DNA of 64,000 nt from Incurvaria masculella (taxonomy: Eukaryota; Arthropoda; Insecta; Lepidoptera; Incurvariidae): positions 24,471,595 through 24,535,594 of the forward strand of contig OX335644.1 of NCBI GenBank assembly GCA_946894095.1, written 5' to 3'. The position numbers and the translations under genes were made by a program. Of this stretch, positions 9,401 through 20,953 are shown in pieces (positions within the stretch are counted from its first letter, which is position 1; each line of letters starts with the position of its first letter). The notes beneath the pieces are model-generated. The model saw only the letters and a list, made by a program, of their open reading frames with translations. It was not told the DNA's origin and did no database searches.

Positions 9401-12293
9401 AAAAGAAAAACGCATCATGGCCGCACGAACACGCCAAAAGAGACCGAAAGCCGCAAAATCTAAAGAAGTCGCATTGTACAAAATCAACCCCGAGTTCAGG
9501 TGTGAACACTGTTCAGAATTGCTCCCCAATCTCCGGGTGTATCACACTCATATGAACAAACACTTTCCCAACTACAAATGCAAAATATGCGGTAAAGCGT
9601 ACCTGAGCGAGAAAAGACTGAAGCGGCACACTCATTCCCACAAGAAGGGTCCGTTCCCTTGCCCCGTCTGCAATACAGAGTTCGACAACTACAACACGAT
9701 GAACTCCCACCGTCAGAGGAAGCACCGCGACGTTTTGACGTACAAATGCACCGAGTGCGACGAGAGGTTCCATTCGTACCTCCAGAGGACAACGCATCTT
9801 GCGGAGAGTCACGGGCACGACGAGAAGAAATACAAGTGCCAGCACTGTACAAGGGAATTTATGATTTCCGGTAAGTGGTTGCTTAGTTCCGCTTCCTTAT
9901 AAATTGATCAAATTGAAACAGAAAAAGCCATCTAGTAAAGCGTAAATGCATTGATCGAGAAGGGACAAGAGTGGCGACCGGCAGCGTAGCCACGTTTTAG
10001 TGATAGTACTAACGGCTAACTTACACCTCGATGCTAAATGAGGTCGGGGAACCTTCATCTCACATCTAAAACTCTTGGATATTATGATCCGAAAGCTTTA
10101 CGACCCTCCAAAACCGCTCAGAAATCGGGACAGAGGTGTATCATTCTACGACACAAACTGTGCGTTGTGACTTACCTAATTAACTAATACAGCGTTTGTT
10201 TATAACATGGTGCCGCACCACCATAATTTGAGGTGGCAGAAAAGTTTATTGTAACTACACCACCTGGTCGTTTGAGCCAGCGTTTAGCATAATTTTCTGC
10301 TACCGGGATAGGTACAGTTTGTGTCGTAGAATGATACACCTCCGTCCCGATTTCTGAGCGGTTTTGGAGGGTCGTAAAGCTTTCGGATCATAATATCCAA
10401 GAGTTTTAGATGTGAGATGAAGGTTCCCCGACCTCATTTAGCATCGAGGTGTAAGTTAGCCGCTCTCATTTTTTCTCTTGACATTCAGGGTAGGTTAAAT
10501 CCCTTGGGGAAATTATTCATCACCGGAGTAATGGAAGAATGTCGCCAGATATTCCTGGCGATTAATAATTATTGTTAAAAAGGTCTATTTAATAAATAGA
10601 GCTTATTTTAGTCTGTCAAACGCGACACCTTGAAAAGAAACGGTTATTAATTCCCTATTAATTTTAGCTTCTTTATTAATTGAATAAAAATTAAGTCAAG
10701 TTTCATTCCGATTACTAGAGCTCCGCCCCCAAGTTTAAGGTAATTTCACCACAGTACATAAACTGACGGTAGAGGCGGCTACTCAGGCGCTAACGAATTT
10801 GCTCACTCGTGAGGGTCTCGAGTTCGAACGACAACGAAGAACACGTAAAAACTACACAGGAAGCCATTAAGGCAACGAACATTCGATATTGCAGTTCTGA
10901 ATTCGACTGTGAATTTCCCGTCCTTCTGAGCGTGGTTGTGTTCTGGATGGGTGACCATCTTCTACCGCTGAGGCTCGCCGTGGTTCGGATTTCACGTTAT
11001 CCCTTCTTCTTTACTTACTAGGTGGTAGGGTTAATTCCGCATGGGTTGGTACCATTGCATTGCATGAACGATGGTCGAAGTGGCAATGAAAATTGTCCAT
11101 ATTTTCCATCCAGTTCTATGTAGCCAAGCAATATAAGTTAGGCTCTGGCATGGCACCAAGTTCCCATGTGGTGTGTTCGGCTAATACTTCACCGTCTGTT
11201 TGGTATTAGTCCATTTACATAAAAAAAACTCAATGCTCACACTTTGGAGGTAGGGCACTGTGTTTACCACTCACATTTTGACATTCTATAGCGTTGTCTG
11301 TTGGATGTCTCCTGAGTGAACATTCAAGTTTACATTAGTGAAATTGATTATATGCAACTATGAGCAGTTCTGCTTCAACTCATGTTATTTGTTCAATGTT
11401 TTCTTTATATTTCGGTAAGCACGTTTCGAATCGTTTGTAATACTGACAGCATTGAGCGTGCAATCTGAGTCGGGCCACTTGTATACACTGTAAGGTCGCA
11501 TTCCGATTTGAACCATCGTTACCAAAAGCACGCTCAAAACTGGTCCGATTCACGCTTACAGCCCTCAAAATGGCGTCCCGCGAACGGTATGAAGTTAGCG
11601 CTGCGTCACGCAATGCCGTACACAGTTTTGGAGGTAGAGCACTGTGTGTGGAACTGTCAGTATCACATTTTGACGTTTCTAAAGAAGAGTCTATCGTCTT
11701 TCCACCGTTTTTCACAAACCGTTGAATTTACCTTAGTTGAAAATTCAAGTTCAACTTAGAGCAATTGATTAGACCAAAATTTGAGGTGAACTACTAGAAT
11801 TAACGTCATTTGTTCCATGTTTGTTGTTTTGTTTCCGTAAGCGCGTACACAAACGGTGCGAATCGTTTGTAATGCTTACTGCTTTGAGCGTGCAATCTCA
11901 TTCGGGACGCTTGCATACGCTTTTAGCAGTGTGATCGATTACAGTTCAAATCGGAACGCGCAGTAAATCCACTGATTGTCCTCAGGCAGCCTGAGCGCGC
12001 ACGTCCGCCGCGTGCACCAGCACGTGAAGCGGCACACGTGCGACCGCTGCGGCGCCGGCTTCTTCCTCAAGCAGGACCTGCAGTCGCACATGGCGCTGCA
12101 CACGGGCGTGCGCGAGCACCGCTGCCCCGTCTGCCGCAAGTGCTACCCGCGCAAGAGGACGCGCGACGCGCACGTGCGCTCGCACGAGGAGCGCCGGCAC
12201 GCGTGCGACGAGTGCGGCAAGAGGTTCGTGCAGAAGGTGACGCTGCAGTGCCACCTGAAGGTGCACGAGAAGAGGAGGCTGCTCTCCAAATAG
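6356..12293 (+). CDS. ZAD-type C2H2 zinc-finger protein, 8 fingers, complete (772 aa)
   Basis: Four exons (6356-6472, 7201-7327, 8104-9870, 11986-12293) join with phases 0, 1 and 1 into 772 codons plus TAG. Residues 9-56 form a ZAD (zinc-finger-associated domain), with Cys pairs C9/C12 and C53/C56; this is an insect-expanded dimerisation module. A long acidic linker follows (about 83-490), then a basic patch near 490-520. Eight C2H2 fingers have first Cys at 548, 574, 601, 630, 660, 689, 717 and 744; finger 5 is split by intron 3. The protein is probably a nuclear sequence-specific DNA-binding factor; no target can be assigned. It is divergent from IFT88. A 49-residue stretch of the linker is duplicated, and the last finger is repeated in the 3' UTR. 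Confidence 0.93.
6473..7200. other. ZAD intron 1
   Basis: 728 bp of AT-rich intron. Nothing beyond splice signals is recognised. Confidence 0.6.
7201..7327 (+). CDS. ZAD zinc finger exon 2 (second half of ZAD)
   Basis: Acceptor atgcag|GTT and donor GGAC|GTGAGT. Forty-two codons plus one base, with SDSYICGKCTARLLQAKQFK, the typical C-terminal C-x2-C of ZAD. Confidence 0.92.
7617..7770 (+). mobile_element. R1 repeat, 5' half, in ZAD intron 2
   Basis: Contains 'accggccaagtgcaagtcgg', 'actcgcacacgaagggttcc', 'ttacctatttgttgatatgg' and 'cggcaaaataa'. The rest of intron 2 (7328-8103) is AT-rich with nothing recognisable. Confidence 0.8.
8104..9870 (+). CDS. ZAD zinc finger exon 3 (acidic linker and fingers 1-5)
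   Basis: Acceptor tttcag|TC at 8104; the frame is open for 588 codons to the donor TCCG|GTAAGT after 9870. It encodes the acidic linker, the basic patch (RIMAARTRQKRPKAAKSKE) and fingers FRCEHC, YKCKIC, FPCPVC, YKCTEC and the first half of YKCQHC. The true frame starts at 8104, not at the GTG at 8121. Confidence 0.95.
10013..10462. mobile_element. Long-arm foldback element (149-bp arms) in ZAD intron 3
   Basis: The left arm 10013-10161 ('cggctaacttacacctcgat') is the near-perfect inverse of the right arm 10314-10462, with a spacer of about 152 bp. The few differences include cagagg versus cggagg, so it is a young insertion or one maintained by gene conversion. Confidence 0.88.
10463..11020. 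other. ZAD intron 3, middle part
   Basis: 10755-10900 resembles the M12 family (4195-4440, 29090-29350). The rest is unassigned. Confidence 0.45.
11022..11229 (+). mobile_element. SINE S1 fragment (3' half)
   Basis: 'ctaggtggtagggttaattc', 'ggttggtaccattgcattgc', 'aattgtccatattttccatc', 'ggtattagtcca' and a terminal A-run. Confidence 0.75.
11245..11945. repeat. Diverged direct duplication (about 380-bp spacing) in ZAD intron 3
   Basis: 11245-11500 and 11625-11945 share, in order, 'ttggaggtag(g/a)gcactgtgt', 'cacattttgac', 'catttgttc(a/c)atgtt', 'cgaatcgtttgtaat' and 'gagcgtgcaatct'. It may be an old repeat with two long terminal blocks; no coding is seen. Confidence 0.6.
11986..12293 (+). 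CDS. ZAD zinc finger exon 4 (fingers 5-8 and stop)
   Basis: Acceptor ctcag|GC at 11986 restores finger 5 as FMISGSLSAHVRRVH. Fingers HTCDRC, HRCPVC and HACDEC follow, then TAG at 12291. This exon is strikingly GC-rich (third positions nearly all G or C) whereas exon 3 is AT-rich. Long minus-strand frames here are shadows of that composition. Confidence 0.94.
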
Positions 12294-12328
12294 CGCACGT
12301 ACGCATCGCGGAACGCGGCGCCACGCGT

Positions 12329-12504
12329 GCGAGAGCGTGGCAATAGGTTCGTACAGAAGGTGACGATGCAGTGCAATGTGAAGGTGCACAAGAAGAGGAG
12401 GCTGCTGTTAGAATAGCGCAAGTGCATGTGCGCGCGACGAGTGTGGCAAGAAGTTCGTGCAGCGCATGTGATGGTGAACGAGAACAGGAGGTTACTGTCT
12501 TAAT
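12329..12504 (+). pseudogene. Two degenerate copies of the last zinc-finger block in the 3' UTR
   Basis: Sequence 12200-12297 (finger 8 to just past the stop) recurs at 12329-12421 ('ggttcgtacagaaggtgacg', 'aagaagaggaggctgctg') and, shorter, at 12430-12504 ('gacgagtgtggcaagaagtt', 'gaacaggaggttactgtc'). Both carry indels and stops and lie after the functional stop codon. Confidence 0.85.
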
Positions 12505-12528
12505 ACCATATGTCTCAATAGCTGTCTG

Positions 12529-12534
12529 AATAAA
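12529..12534 (+). promoter_or_regulatory. Polyadenylation signal AATAAA for the ZAD gene
   Basis: AATAAA lies 236 bp after the stop codon, followed by 'acattttcttgcc' and T-rich sequence. It is the first canonical signal downstream of the gene. Confidence 0.65.
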
Positions 12535-13250
12535 ACATTTTCTTGCCAAATTGTCTTTGAGATTGATATAGATCGAGACTGCTACAAATACCTCACCCCT
12601 TAGAACAGAGTTTCTTAACCTTTATATAGCCTAGCCAAATTTCAAGTCTGACTCCAATGACTCAATTAACCAAAATAAAGTTCGTGTGGCCTCGAACGCT
12701 GTCAGTTGGACAGTTGCTATCGATACCAACTGTCAAACGCATACAATAAATTTGACAGGCGATATCGCCTTCTCGATTGCACTAACTAGATAGCGTTCGT
12801 AGTAGGGGGCCAGTTTCCATAGAGCTGTCGATGTAACTACAATTATAATTAAAACAAAAAATTCGCCACCTCCAAAACGTTGCCGCCCTACTCTGGGCCC
12901 ACTCTGCCTACTGGGAATTCCGCCCCCGGTGATAGGTACCCGCTGTACCTATATTTTCTGTGTCCATCAAGCCTCAGTCTTTTATCTCTGATCATGCGCA
13001 GTAAGTTTTGCTATCATATCTATTCATGAACCCCCAACACTCATGCCACGGACTCCTATGGGATCTATGGACCGCAGGTTAAGAAACTCTGCCTACGAAT
13101 GAGACAAGGATGCAATTGAATTGATTTACAAAATAGATGCATATTAATTAAAGAATTGTTAATGACTGGAAAATAATTTTACTTTGCACTTTTTTTACAT
13201 TTCACTAAACTACACGACTTAAAACTATAAACTAAACGTCACTACATTAC
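12535..13250. other. Intergenic stretch with degraded M3 MITE
   Basis: 12690-12812 matches the right half of the hairpin element at 31443-31627 ('cgataccaactgtcaaacgc', 'gcgatatcgcc', 'cgttcgtagtaggg'). Otherwise unassigned. Confidence 0.55.
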
Positions 13251-13253
13251 TTA

Positions 13254-13421
13254 GGGCAGAGTGCACGAAAGGACAAAACATCAAAATCAACGTCAACGGA
13301 TGATTAAACACGCCATGTTGTATGAACAGTATGGAAGTAACTCCATGCGGTTCACTAAAAGTGACGTGTTTGAACATTGTATAACTCAGCCGTCTCTTCG
13401 TGCAATCGGGGCTTAGTGTAG
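13254..13421. mobile_element. M5 MITE (about 165 bp)
   Basis: 'gggcagagtgcacgaaagga' and 'atcaaaatcaacgtcaac' at the left, 'gtctcttcgtgcaatcgggg' at the right. Related copies lie at 39374-39536 and 56025-56193. The ends are inverted ('agtgcacgaa' / 'ttcgtgca'). Confidence 0.75.
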
Positions 13422-13621
13422 TTTGACAACCTACCAGAAGTTGAATAAATTTAAAAAAATAATAATGAAACACTGATTTAAATTGACCTTGAGCATCAGT
13501 TGTCGATATTTTTCAAGGTGCACTGGACTGTCTGCTCACAGCAGCTGTGGTGTAAGGAATGTGACATGTACGTATGTATAATCGACCGTGAAGCAAGGAC
13601 ACATTAATTGAAAAAATTAAA

Positions 13622-13690
13622 AAAGTGGTGCTTGTCGGGGCGAGGAATTGAACCCAGTCCAGCGCCACTAGGCTACGAGCCGCTAGATAC
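13622..13690 (-). mobile_element. SINE S1 tRNA-like head fragment
   Basis: The reverse complement gives a tRNA-like head with an A box ('tagcctagtggcgc') and a B box ('gggttcaattcc'). Only the head and the first body bases are present, so this is a SINE piece, not a tRNA gene. Confidence 0.65.
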
Positions 13691-15000
13691 CATGTATAAA
13701 CCTTTATATTATGTATAAACTAGGTGTTTAAAAAAAAAGACTGTTGGTTGTTTACACCCTGTAAATCATAATCCCGGTTCAGCCCTTTGTAGATTTTACA
13801 ACGTCTTGGAGCGAAATCTCGGTACCACCCAGTTTCGGTGAGCAGCGGAGTGATTCACTGTTGAGTCACAGCGAAGACCGACTGTGGCGTCTACTCGGAC
13901 ACACGAACTTGTTGAAATAAAAGCCACATAGAGACGTACTCATGTATGTTTACTTCAAGTGTGGTAAGTACGTGGACGATTCCAATAGCACGATAAAATT
14001 CTATATACAAACATTACATTAAGTCATTGTAATTCATTTCATTATTTATTTGAACAGGTTTTTCTTAGAAACTACACATAATAGAGGGCAGCTTTGGATT
14101 ATAGGTAGATACTCATCACTGAATGTATTCAGCTCATGTACAGCCGAATAATATAAGTCTTTACACATTTACTAGGAATTAACTGATTCGTCGAATGTTA
14201 TATGTTTATATTTCGAATGTCTAGTCTAAGACGCATTACACATGCACGGCTGCTATATTCCATGTCGTTCCTCTCCGAAGAAAGGAAAAAGTCGGCAATA
14301 AAAAAACTGAGTTCTTATGCGATTACTCATCCCTCCATCCTACCATTCGTCTTTGTGTCCATCCGTCTGTCCGTCGATTTGTCCATGTGTCGTCACAGCC
14401 ATATTTTATTTCAAAGCCGATTTGTTTCTTCACGCTTAATTTTACTCATAACTTCTTCACTTTCATGGCGGTAAGCCGTCAAACTAAAAATTATATTTAC
14501 CTATGTCCCACGTACATTTCAAACAATAAACTGCTCCATAATTTATCAACTTAAAAAAAACGGAGATTTCGTAGCACACAATTTGTTAACTTTTAAACGC
14601 TAACATTATCACACAGGTATTCATATCAGGCTGTGTACTAAGAAAATGTTGAAATCGACTTATTCATAAGACTCTTCAAATTCTTACCATAACAAATCTA
14701 CAAGATATAATATAGATATAGGTCCAATTCCGAGAGTACCACGCTGGTGGGGTCATGGAAGTACTAGTCTAAATTAAACTATATTTTGCTTATACGTCCT
14801 AAACGGGGGTGTTCTTTCGATAATTTTATTTTAAAAATGCTCATCAAAAAATTGTGAAAATACTTATTTTTGAATCTTTGTATCCAGTAGCCATGTTGGT
14901 TTGTGGGACAAATGCGAAACGACAGGAACTCCACACGGCATTTGATGGGGAAGACAATACAAAAAATGAGATCTATTGGATGTTGTTCGTAGGTGTACTT
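13691..15000. other. Intergenic stretch, nothing recognised
   Basis: AT-rich. Open frames of 60-97 codons show no motif, codon bias or splice context supporting a gene. Confidence 0.5.
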
Positions 15001-15059
15001 CTGCGATATAAAATGGGAAGATATGGCTGTCAAATATTGGTTCCGTCTAATTATGGTAC

Positions 15060-15300
15060 TGCTAAGATGCACGCGTGAGGGCCATTGGCGTCAGATGGCC
15101 TTGGAGTAACAAAGGTAGATGCGATGCTATTTACCGCGAGAGTGAAAGAGCTAACACTTTTCGGTGCAAACAACAACAACAACAAATCGGTGACACGCTC
15201 TATTTCTATCGCTACTGCGATTATATAAGATTTATTGCGTATTTTTGCATTTACCTTCCCAACGAGTGCCCTGTGTGAAAACCTTGCCCCTTGCAGTGTC
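15060..15300. repeat. Dispersed repeat, also at 59.39-59.51 kb (inverted)
   Basis: 'cacgcgtgagggccattg', 'gatggccttggagt' and 'taccgcgagagtgaaagagc' recur in reverse complement at about 59395-59510. It contains a short (CAA)n tract. Confidence 0.6.
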
Positions 15301-16369
15301 ATTTAATAAATGAGTTAACGAGTTTTCACTTTGTCGGTGCGGAATGCCGTACTTTGCTGACACATTTTCGTATCGCTGGAATTTAATTTGAAGAAATTAT
15401 GTTTGCATTGCTATTACATATCTATCAAACTAATTATTCTACACATCGATCATAATATGCAGATAAAATGTTTGAATCATTTTCTTCTATTGAAGATATA
15501 TATTGATGGGAAAACTAGGTTAACTAGACAACAATCGAATATATATTTCCTATAATGTGTTTCTAGAAAATTATATATAGTCCGAACAACTGCCTGGACA
15601 GCTATCTAAATAATCAACAACTATTCTTAAATGCAACAACCTTTCCGAATTGAATTTCCTAAATATTAATTAATTTTATGTTATTCTCACATTAATACAA
15701 TTTTAATTACCAAAATCATTAATATTCTTAACAATCATTTAATTTTAATTCGTCTATTGATATTATTACTAATATTTAAGAAAAGGACGTCCTTCAGATA
15801 TTTAAAAAGGCAATTATATAAAAACGCAATTTTCGCTCAGACTTTACTAGCTAACATTCTAACCGTCAATTGCTTGGAGAAAAATATCTGTTAAAATGTC
15901 ATTACCACATAATTGGAAATAGGTAAGATTTGCGTAAACTCCATGCAAGATGAGGCGTGTCCATTGCGCGCCCTCTAGCAAGGAAAAAATCAAGTTTAAA
16001 AAAATACTGTTCTAAGTTGCAATGGTTCTAGTTACAAAAATAGAAGCAATGTCTCTGGGAGATGTATAAATATTAGACAATGAAAAGCGCATGGTTGTAA
16101 AGTGAGAGAATAGGCATTTCTGCCTTTTCCTAATTCTGTGGTAACTACGCCAAGGTAGAGTGCACAATCTCTGGTTAGTGATAATTTTAAAATTATAATG
16201 TATCCGTCCTTATTTTTCGTCTGAAGAAGAAAGAAGATAGATAATAACCACAACTATGATACCAATCAGAGATGGTGCATTCGGGCCTAAGAATATTGAC
16301 TGTATGAAGTATTGACAATATTTGAGAACCAACACTCTTTGGTATTAACACAAGCGTTTTTGACAGCGA
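15301..16369. other. Intergenic AT-rich stretch with a possible TATA promoter
   Basis: Mostly featureless. TATATAAAA at 15815-15823 is followed at 15837 by TCAGAC, which resembles an arthropod initiator at about the right distance. A possible donor (GTAAGA) lies near 15922. No downstream exon could be linked. Confidence 0.3.
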
Positions 16370-16640
16370 CGTTGACTGAGCGACGACGTCACGCGCATGT
16401 AGCGGAAACGCGCGTAGTCGCAGCGCGCACGCTAACAAACATTTTTGTGTGAAATTTCGTGTCAGCGCCACGTGAACGGCCGCTCGTCTGATAAACGCGC
16501 TAAACGGGTGCGGGAATCACTGACACATTGCGTGGGTCGGACCCGCGATGTAACGCGCGCTCGGGTGTAGCTGTACATTCAAAATATATGTACTAAGCGC
16601 CTGTCAGTCGCCTGAAAAACGCGGCGTCTAAAACACTAGT
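16370..16640. promoter_or_regulatory. CpG-rich candidate promoter or untranslated exon
   Basis: A sharply CpG-rich block ('gacgtcacgcgcatgtagcg', 'gcgcacgctaac', 'gacccgcgatgtaacgcgcg') in AT-rich surroundings. No open frame with recognisable coding is present. Strand unknown. Confidence 0.35.
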
Positions 16641-17466
16641 TGAAGCGGTCGTAATACAGTTTAGTGTTTTATTTTAATCGTAGCTTTAGGAGAATCCTTA
16701 ATTCCAAGTTTAAAACAAAAGAACAGAATACATAGCTTCAATATATGATATGAACGCTTGCAGTCTAAGTATTGCAGTATAAGCTAAGGTGATCAACCCA
16801 CAAGTTGATTTGTGGTTAAACTGCGACATACAACAGTAATATTGTATTTAAACATACTGTAGCATTTTATCAAAAGGATGCATGTTAATTTCCTGCTTAA
16901 AAGCTTTCTCACTCTCAGTTGGAACCTCTGATTTCAACACTCAAAATCATTGCACAATCGCATATGACCATAACATCAATGAATGTATGATCTATTTGAA
17001 CATTTGATTCCTTGGTCTATTTGAACAAAAAATGATTGAGTAAGTAACATTTTAACTATAATGCGGCATTTTTTATTGTTCACATGTTGATGATGATAAA
17101 TAATAGGTTGACCATCAATCTTCTCAAAACTTGATGCAGTTATTTTTGAATATATTGAAATATTGTTTACTTACATCCTCATCCGAAGGAAAAAACCGCT
17201 AAATTTTAACGTGGAGTTTAATCATTTTTAATGCAGTTGTCGCGGTTTAACCTCAAATAAAAATATAATAGGTACTGTTACAATAAAAAAATACGACTTA
17301 ACAAACCTACGATGTAGTATATTGCTTTTTTATGCGGACAAAACAAACACGATTGCCTTTGCCTTGCCATAGTAATCCAACATCAAAATGTAACCTTTTT
17401 TCAATTATAAGAAGAAAGTTTGATAGTACTAAATTACAATATATTGTTGCTAGATCCTGTATAGAC
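16641..17466. other. AT-rich intergenic stretch
   Basis: No gene, motif or known repeat recognised. Confidence 0.5.
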
Positions 17467-18025
17467 TAGGAGGTCGCGATAAAAATGGTAACAATAACGT
17501 AAATGGCTGAAACGGGTATCACGGGATAAAGACCAACCCTCTGAAGCTAAATGTGTCAGTCTGCCTGTTCCAAGTGGTTGCGTTACGTAGATAATGCGCC
17601 TGAAAAACTGGTTATGGTGACAAAAAATATATATGATAAGATAAATGGATGCAAATACCGAAGCATGAAAGTATCAGTACATACTTGCTTAGCAATACAA
17701 AAACTGAACAAACATTTGGTTGCATTTCGTAGTTATAGGCGATTTAGGATACAGATATAACTTAAGGTATATTTAAGTATTTAATAAAAAAACCGACTGG
17801 TTATTGTTGCATATTTAATAGGCATCAATGTTTCCAGACAATCAGTAACTATATTCATCAGCAGGTACATACCAGCATCTATTTTATATAGCCAATCTAG
17901 ATAACGCAACCACTTGGCACGGGCAGACCGACATATTTAGCATCAGAGGGTTGATCTCTAACATGTGAACCCAGATTCAGCCATTTAGCTTATCGTGACC
18001 AAAAATGTCGTGACCTCCCGGAATA
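17467..18025. mobile_element. M6 foldback element (about 560 bp)
   Basis: Left end 'aggaggtcgcgataaaaatg' with 'aagtggttgcgtta'. The right end is its inverse, 'aacgcaaccacttggc' and 'tgtcgtgacctcc'. A second copy lies at 39750-40303. The 69-codon frame inside has no known match. Confidence 0.8.
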
Positions 18026-19100
18026 GTAGTAACAAGACGTTTAAGGAAAATACATTCGTTTTTCGAACCTATGTAAATATTATTTATTTAATTGCCTGTT
18101 TTTATCCTTTTAATAATTCATAAATGTTTGCACATTAAAAAACACCCTGCACCTACAGATAGTAAGGAAATTATTTTGCATACAATTATATCGATGTGCT
18201 AATAAAGGTACAAAACTTAGATTTATTTAGTTTTAAACAACGGTATACAGACTGAGTCAGCATCGAATACATTTTTTTAGGTAAGTATTAGTATTTTTTT
18301 TCTTTTATTTTTATTAAAAACAAAAAATCACAAATGTTTATTTTGAGATTTGAAAGATATAAAGGGCGTGATAACAGCTGATTGCATTAACATTTAAAGT
18401 GTAATATTATATAGTTTTTTGTTAGCTGTAAGACTAATAATGTATTTTGTATTTTGACTCTTTGTTTACAGGTCACTGTAGTAGTTCATGACAGAAATAA
18501 TCGTATTAAAACTAAATCGTACAGAGCTTTCACAACTTTTTCATGTTGCGACTGGAGTAGTGCATCGCTTTAAGGTCCCTACTTGCGGCGACGCTGGGTT
18601 CGGGTCTCCTCTTTCCCTAAAATATGGTTGATAGAGGCGATGGCTGTGCCTGGCGTGATGCTCGTGAACGGGTGCTGTTTGTGGGGACTGGCTTGCTCCA
18701 ATTGGCAACATGCTAGATGGCGGGCGTGGTCTTTACTAATAAACTGATATTTGTCATGAACTGTTGCATATGACATGAATTGTGGATTCTCGTCAATTCA
18801 TATTAATTTAGCGTGTTTATCTGTGAGTCTAAATACTTTTGTAAATTTAGACTAAGTGGACGTTGAAAAAAAAAACTAGCGGATTTTGGGATTTCCCCGA
18901 ACTGGCTAATGATAAAATAGGACAAATCCGAGTGCAGTGTACTGTCTATGGATGATGAATAAACAATAAACAATTGCGTTTAGTTCGAAATAACATTATA
19001 TTTATACGACATAATTACGATGAAATTAGATTACAAGAAAGTATATTTGAAAATTGATGGTAAGTATCTGGTGCTGTGATTTAAATTAGTAAAATATGCA
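18026..19100. other. Intergenic stretch, nothing recognised
   Basis: AT-rich, with a GC-richer island near 18560-18740. Its minus-strand frame of 65 codons resembles no known protein. Confidence 0.4.
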
Positions 19101-19310
19101 AAAAACCGGCCAAGTGCGAGTCGGACTCGCACACGAAGGGTTCCGCACCATCGCACAAGATTTACCCCAAAAATAACACGTGTTATGTATGGGGCCCCCC
19201 TTGACATATAGCTATATATGAAATATAGCTAGACATCAATGTGTCTAAAAAAGTGTAGGAGTATTTTAAAAAAAAAAAAAATGTGATGTCACTTACGCCC
19301 TGATGGGATG
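19100..19310 (+). mobile_element. R1 repeat, 5' part
   Basis: 'accggccaagtgcgagtcgg', 'actcgcacacgaagggttcc', 'atggggccccccttgaca', then diverged sequence with an A-run. Confidence 0.75.
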
Positions 19311-20015
19311 AATTTAATTAGGTGTTATCACGGCCTAAGAGGAAATTTCAAAATCCATGAACCTCTCAACTTAAGAAAATCCTTGCTGACTCAGCCTATA
19401 TGCGATCTTATTGCGAAAGTAAAACGTTAAAATGCAATACATTGGGTCAGTTCCAAAAATACAGCATTAGAAATATCTATATCCATAAAACTTCTCGAAT
19501 TCCATAATAGGTCTCAGACTACCCTGTGGTTGTATACTTTGGTAATTACTTGCCTACACATGAGTACAAAGGTTTCTTACATTCGGAAAATTACATGAAC
19601 ATTCTCGTGGCTCATGGCTAAAGTAAACTAATTCTTCGCATATTTATTTCAGTTGAAACCAAAAGCTATGTGGACTTTTTTTATTCGTTGAATAAAGATA
19701 AATCCATTTCAACTATTGCATACCTATTTCGTGTATTTATGGTGGAATAATGTTTCAGTGTCTCGTTCAGTGTGTAGTTACGTTGGTTAGATAACTTAAG
19801 CCACAGATTAGCATATCTAACAATTAGTATAGCACATGTGCTAAACTTTACAAACGCAACAACGATATCCTAAACTTGGTGCATCATTCCATCCGAACAC
19901 GGAAACAATCGCATCGAGTTTGATCAATTGCTATAAGTATTTTTATAGCACATTAGCATTGACATTGATAGGATCACTCAAACTTGTATGGCGTAGCAAT
20001 TTGACTTAATGCATA
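19311..20015. other. Intergenic stretch, nothing recognised
   Basis: AT-rich; no repeat family or gene identified. Confidence 0.45.
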
Positions 20016-20255
20016 AGGCCTGATTATACAGTACGAGCTGCTGACATGACAGTAGACAGGTACTGCTACAGTAGGTCGACTCCCGCAGTGCGATTACGAA
20101 ATGCAAAATGAGGTGTAGGTACTGCACCTACCCCAATCTGACGGTAAACTGACAGATTTTGTTTGCGAAAGTTGTCAGTTTGGGGTAGGTGCCGCATCTA
20201 CATCTTATTTTGATAGTAGCTGTCAAGGTAGGTAGCTACAGCGTGAAATATTACA
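20016..20255. mobile_element. Foldback MITE downstream of KChIP
   Basis: 'cagtaggtcgactcccg', 'gtaggtactgcacctacccc' and the inverse 'ggggtaggtgccgcatctac' with 'gacagattttg' / 'gttgtcagttt' form an imperfect foldback. Confidence 0.5.
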
Positions 20256-20953
20256 CACGTTGTGTGAATGTCGGACTTACTTTCCAGGGAATCTTGAAGT
20301 TTTTCGTCGCAAAATAAACGGCATATCATATACCATATCGTATTCTAGCTCGCAGTGTAACCTGGCCTTCATAAATTGTACTCTAATACGAAATACCGGT
20401 CGAATCCCTTTTTAAAAAGCAGGTGATCCCCGAACTATAATGTGCCGGACCTAATTCACTGTCCTCGTGAAAAACACGGTATTTTTTAAAAAAATGGATC
20501 CCTTCGGCAGCGTAGTCTTCTTGTCTTATCTGTGACGTCGGTCGCTTAAAATTTATGAAAAATGGCTTACAGTAAAACGCGGACTGACTCTGACTCGGGC
20601 CTTCAATCCATTTGTGCCGCGGGGCATGGTTCGGGGCCGCCTGGCTTGTTCCTCCAAGTATCGTAAATGACACAGACTTATCGAAACGTGATAATTACAA
20701 AAATGCATAGAAACATCGAGCCTAGGGAGCACTAAAAGTTGAAATACAACACGCTCTTCACTTTCGGCTTGACGATGCGGTTGTAGAAGTTCTCGAAGGT
20801 GCCCAAATATCGGGCGAGTCGACGCTCGAACGCGGCCAAGACGTCGCCGTGCAAGCCGCGGCGCTCCGTCACGTGGCAGTGGCATTGCAAATGGCGGCCG
20901 TCGCGGGGGACGGCGGGAGGCGGCTTGGACGCGTCCGCGTCGGTGGGCGCCCG
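20256..20953 (-). other. KChIP 3' UTR and downstream flank
   Basis: Sequence after the stop is GC-rich to about 20760 and then AT-rich. No canonical AATAAA was found on the minus strand close to the stop, so the 3' end cannot be placed. Confidence 0.4.

Noticed and set aside
11982..12549. Minus-strand frames of 94-160 codons opposite the zinc-finger exon
   Set aside because: Shadows of a very GC-rich exon; no motifs, and the plus strand has perfect C2H2 spacing.
14779..15278. Overlapping frames near 15 kb as a possible small gene
   Set aside because: The sequence is partly a dispersed repeat also found inverted at 59.4 kb.
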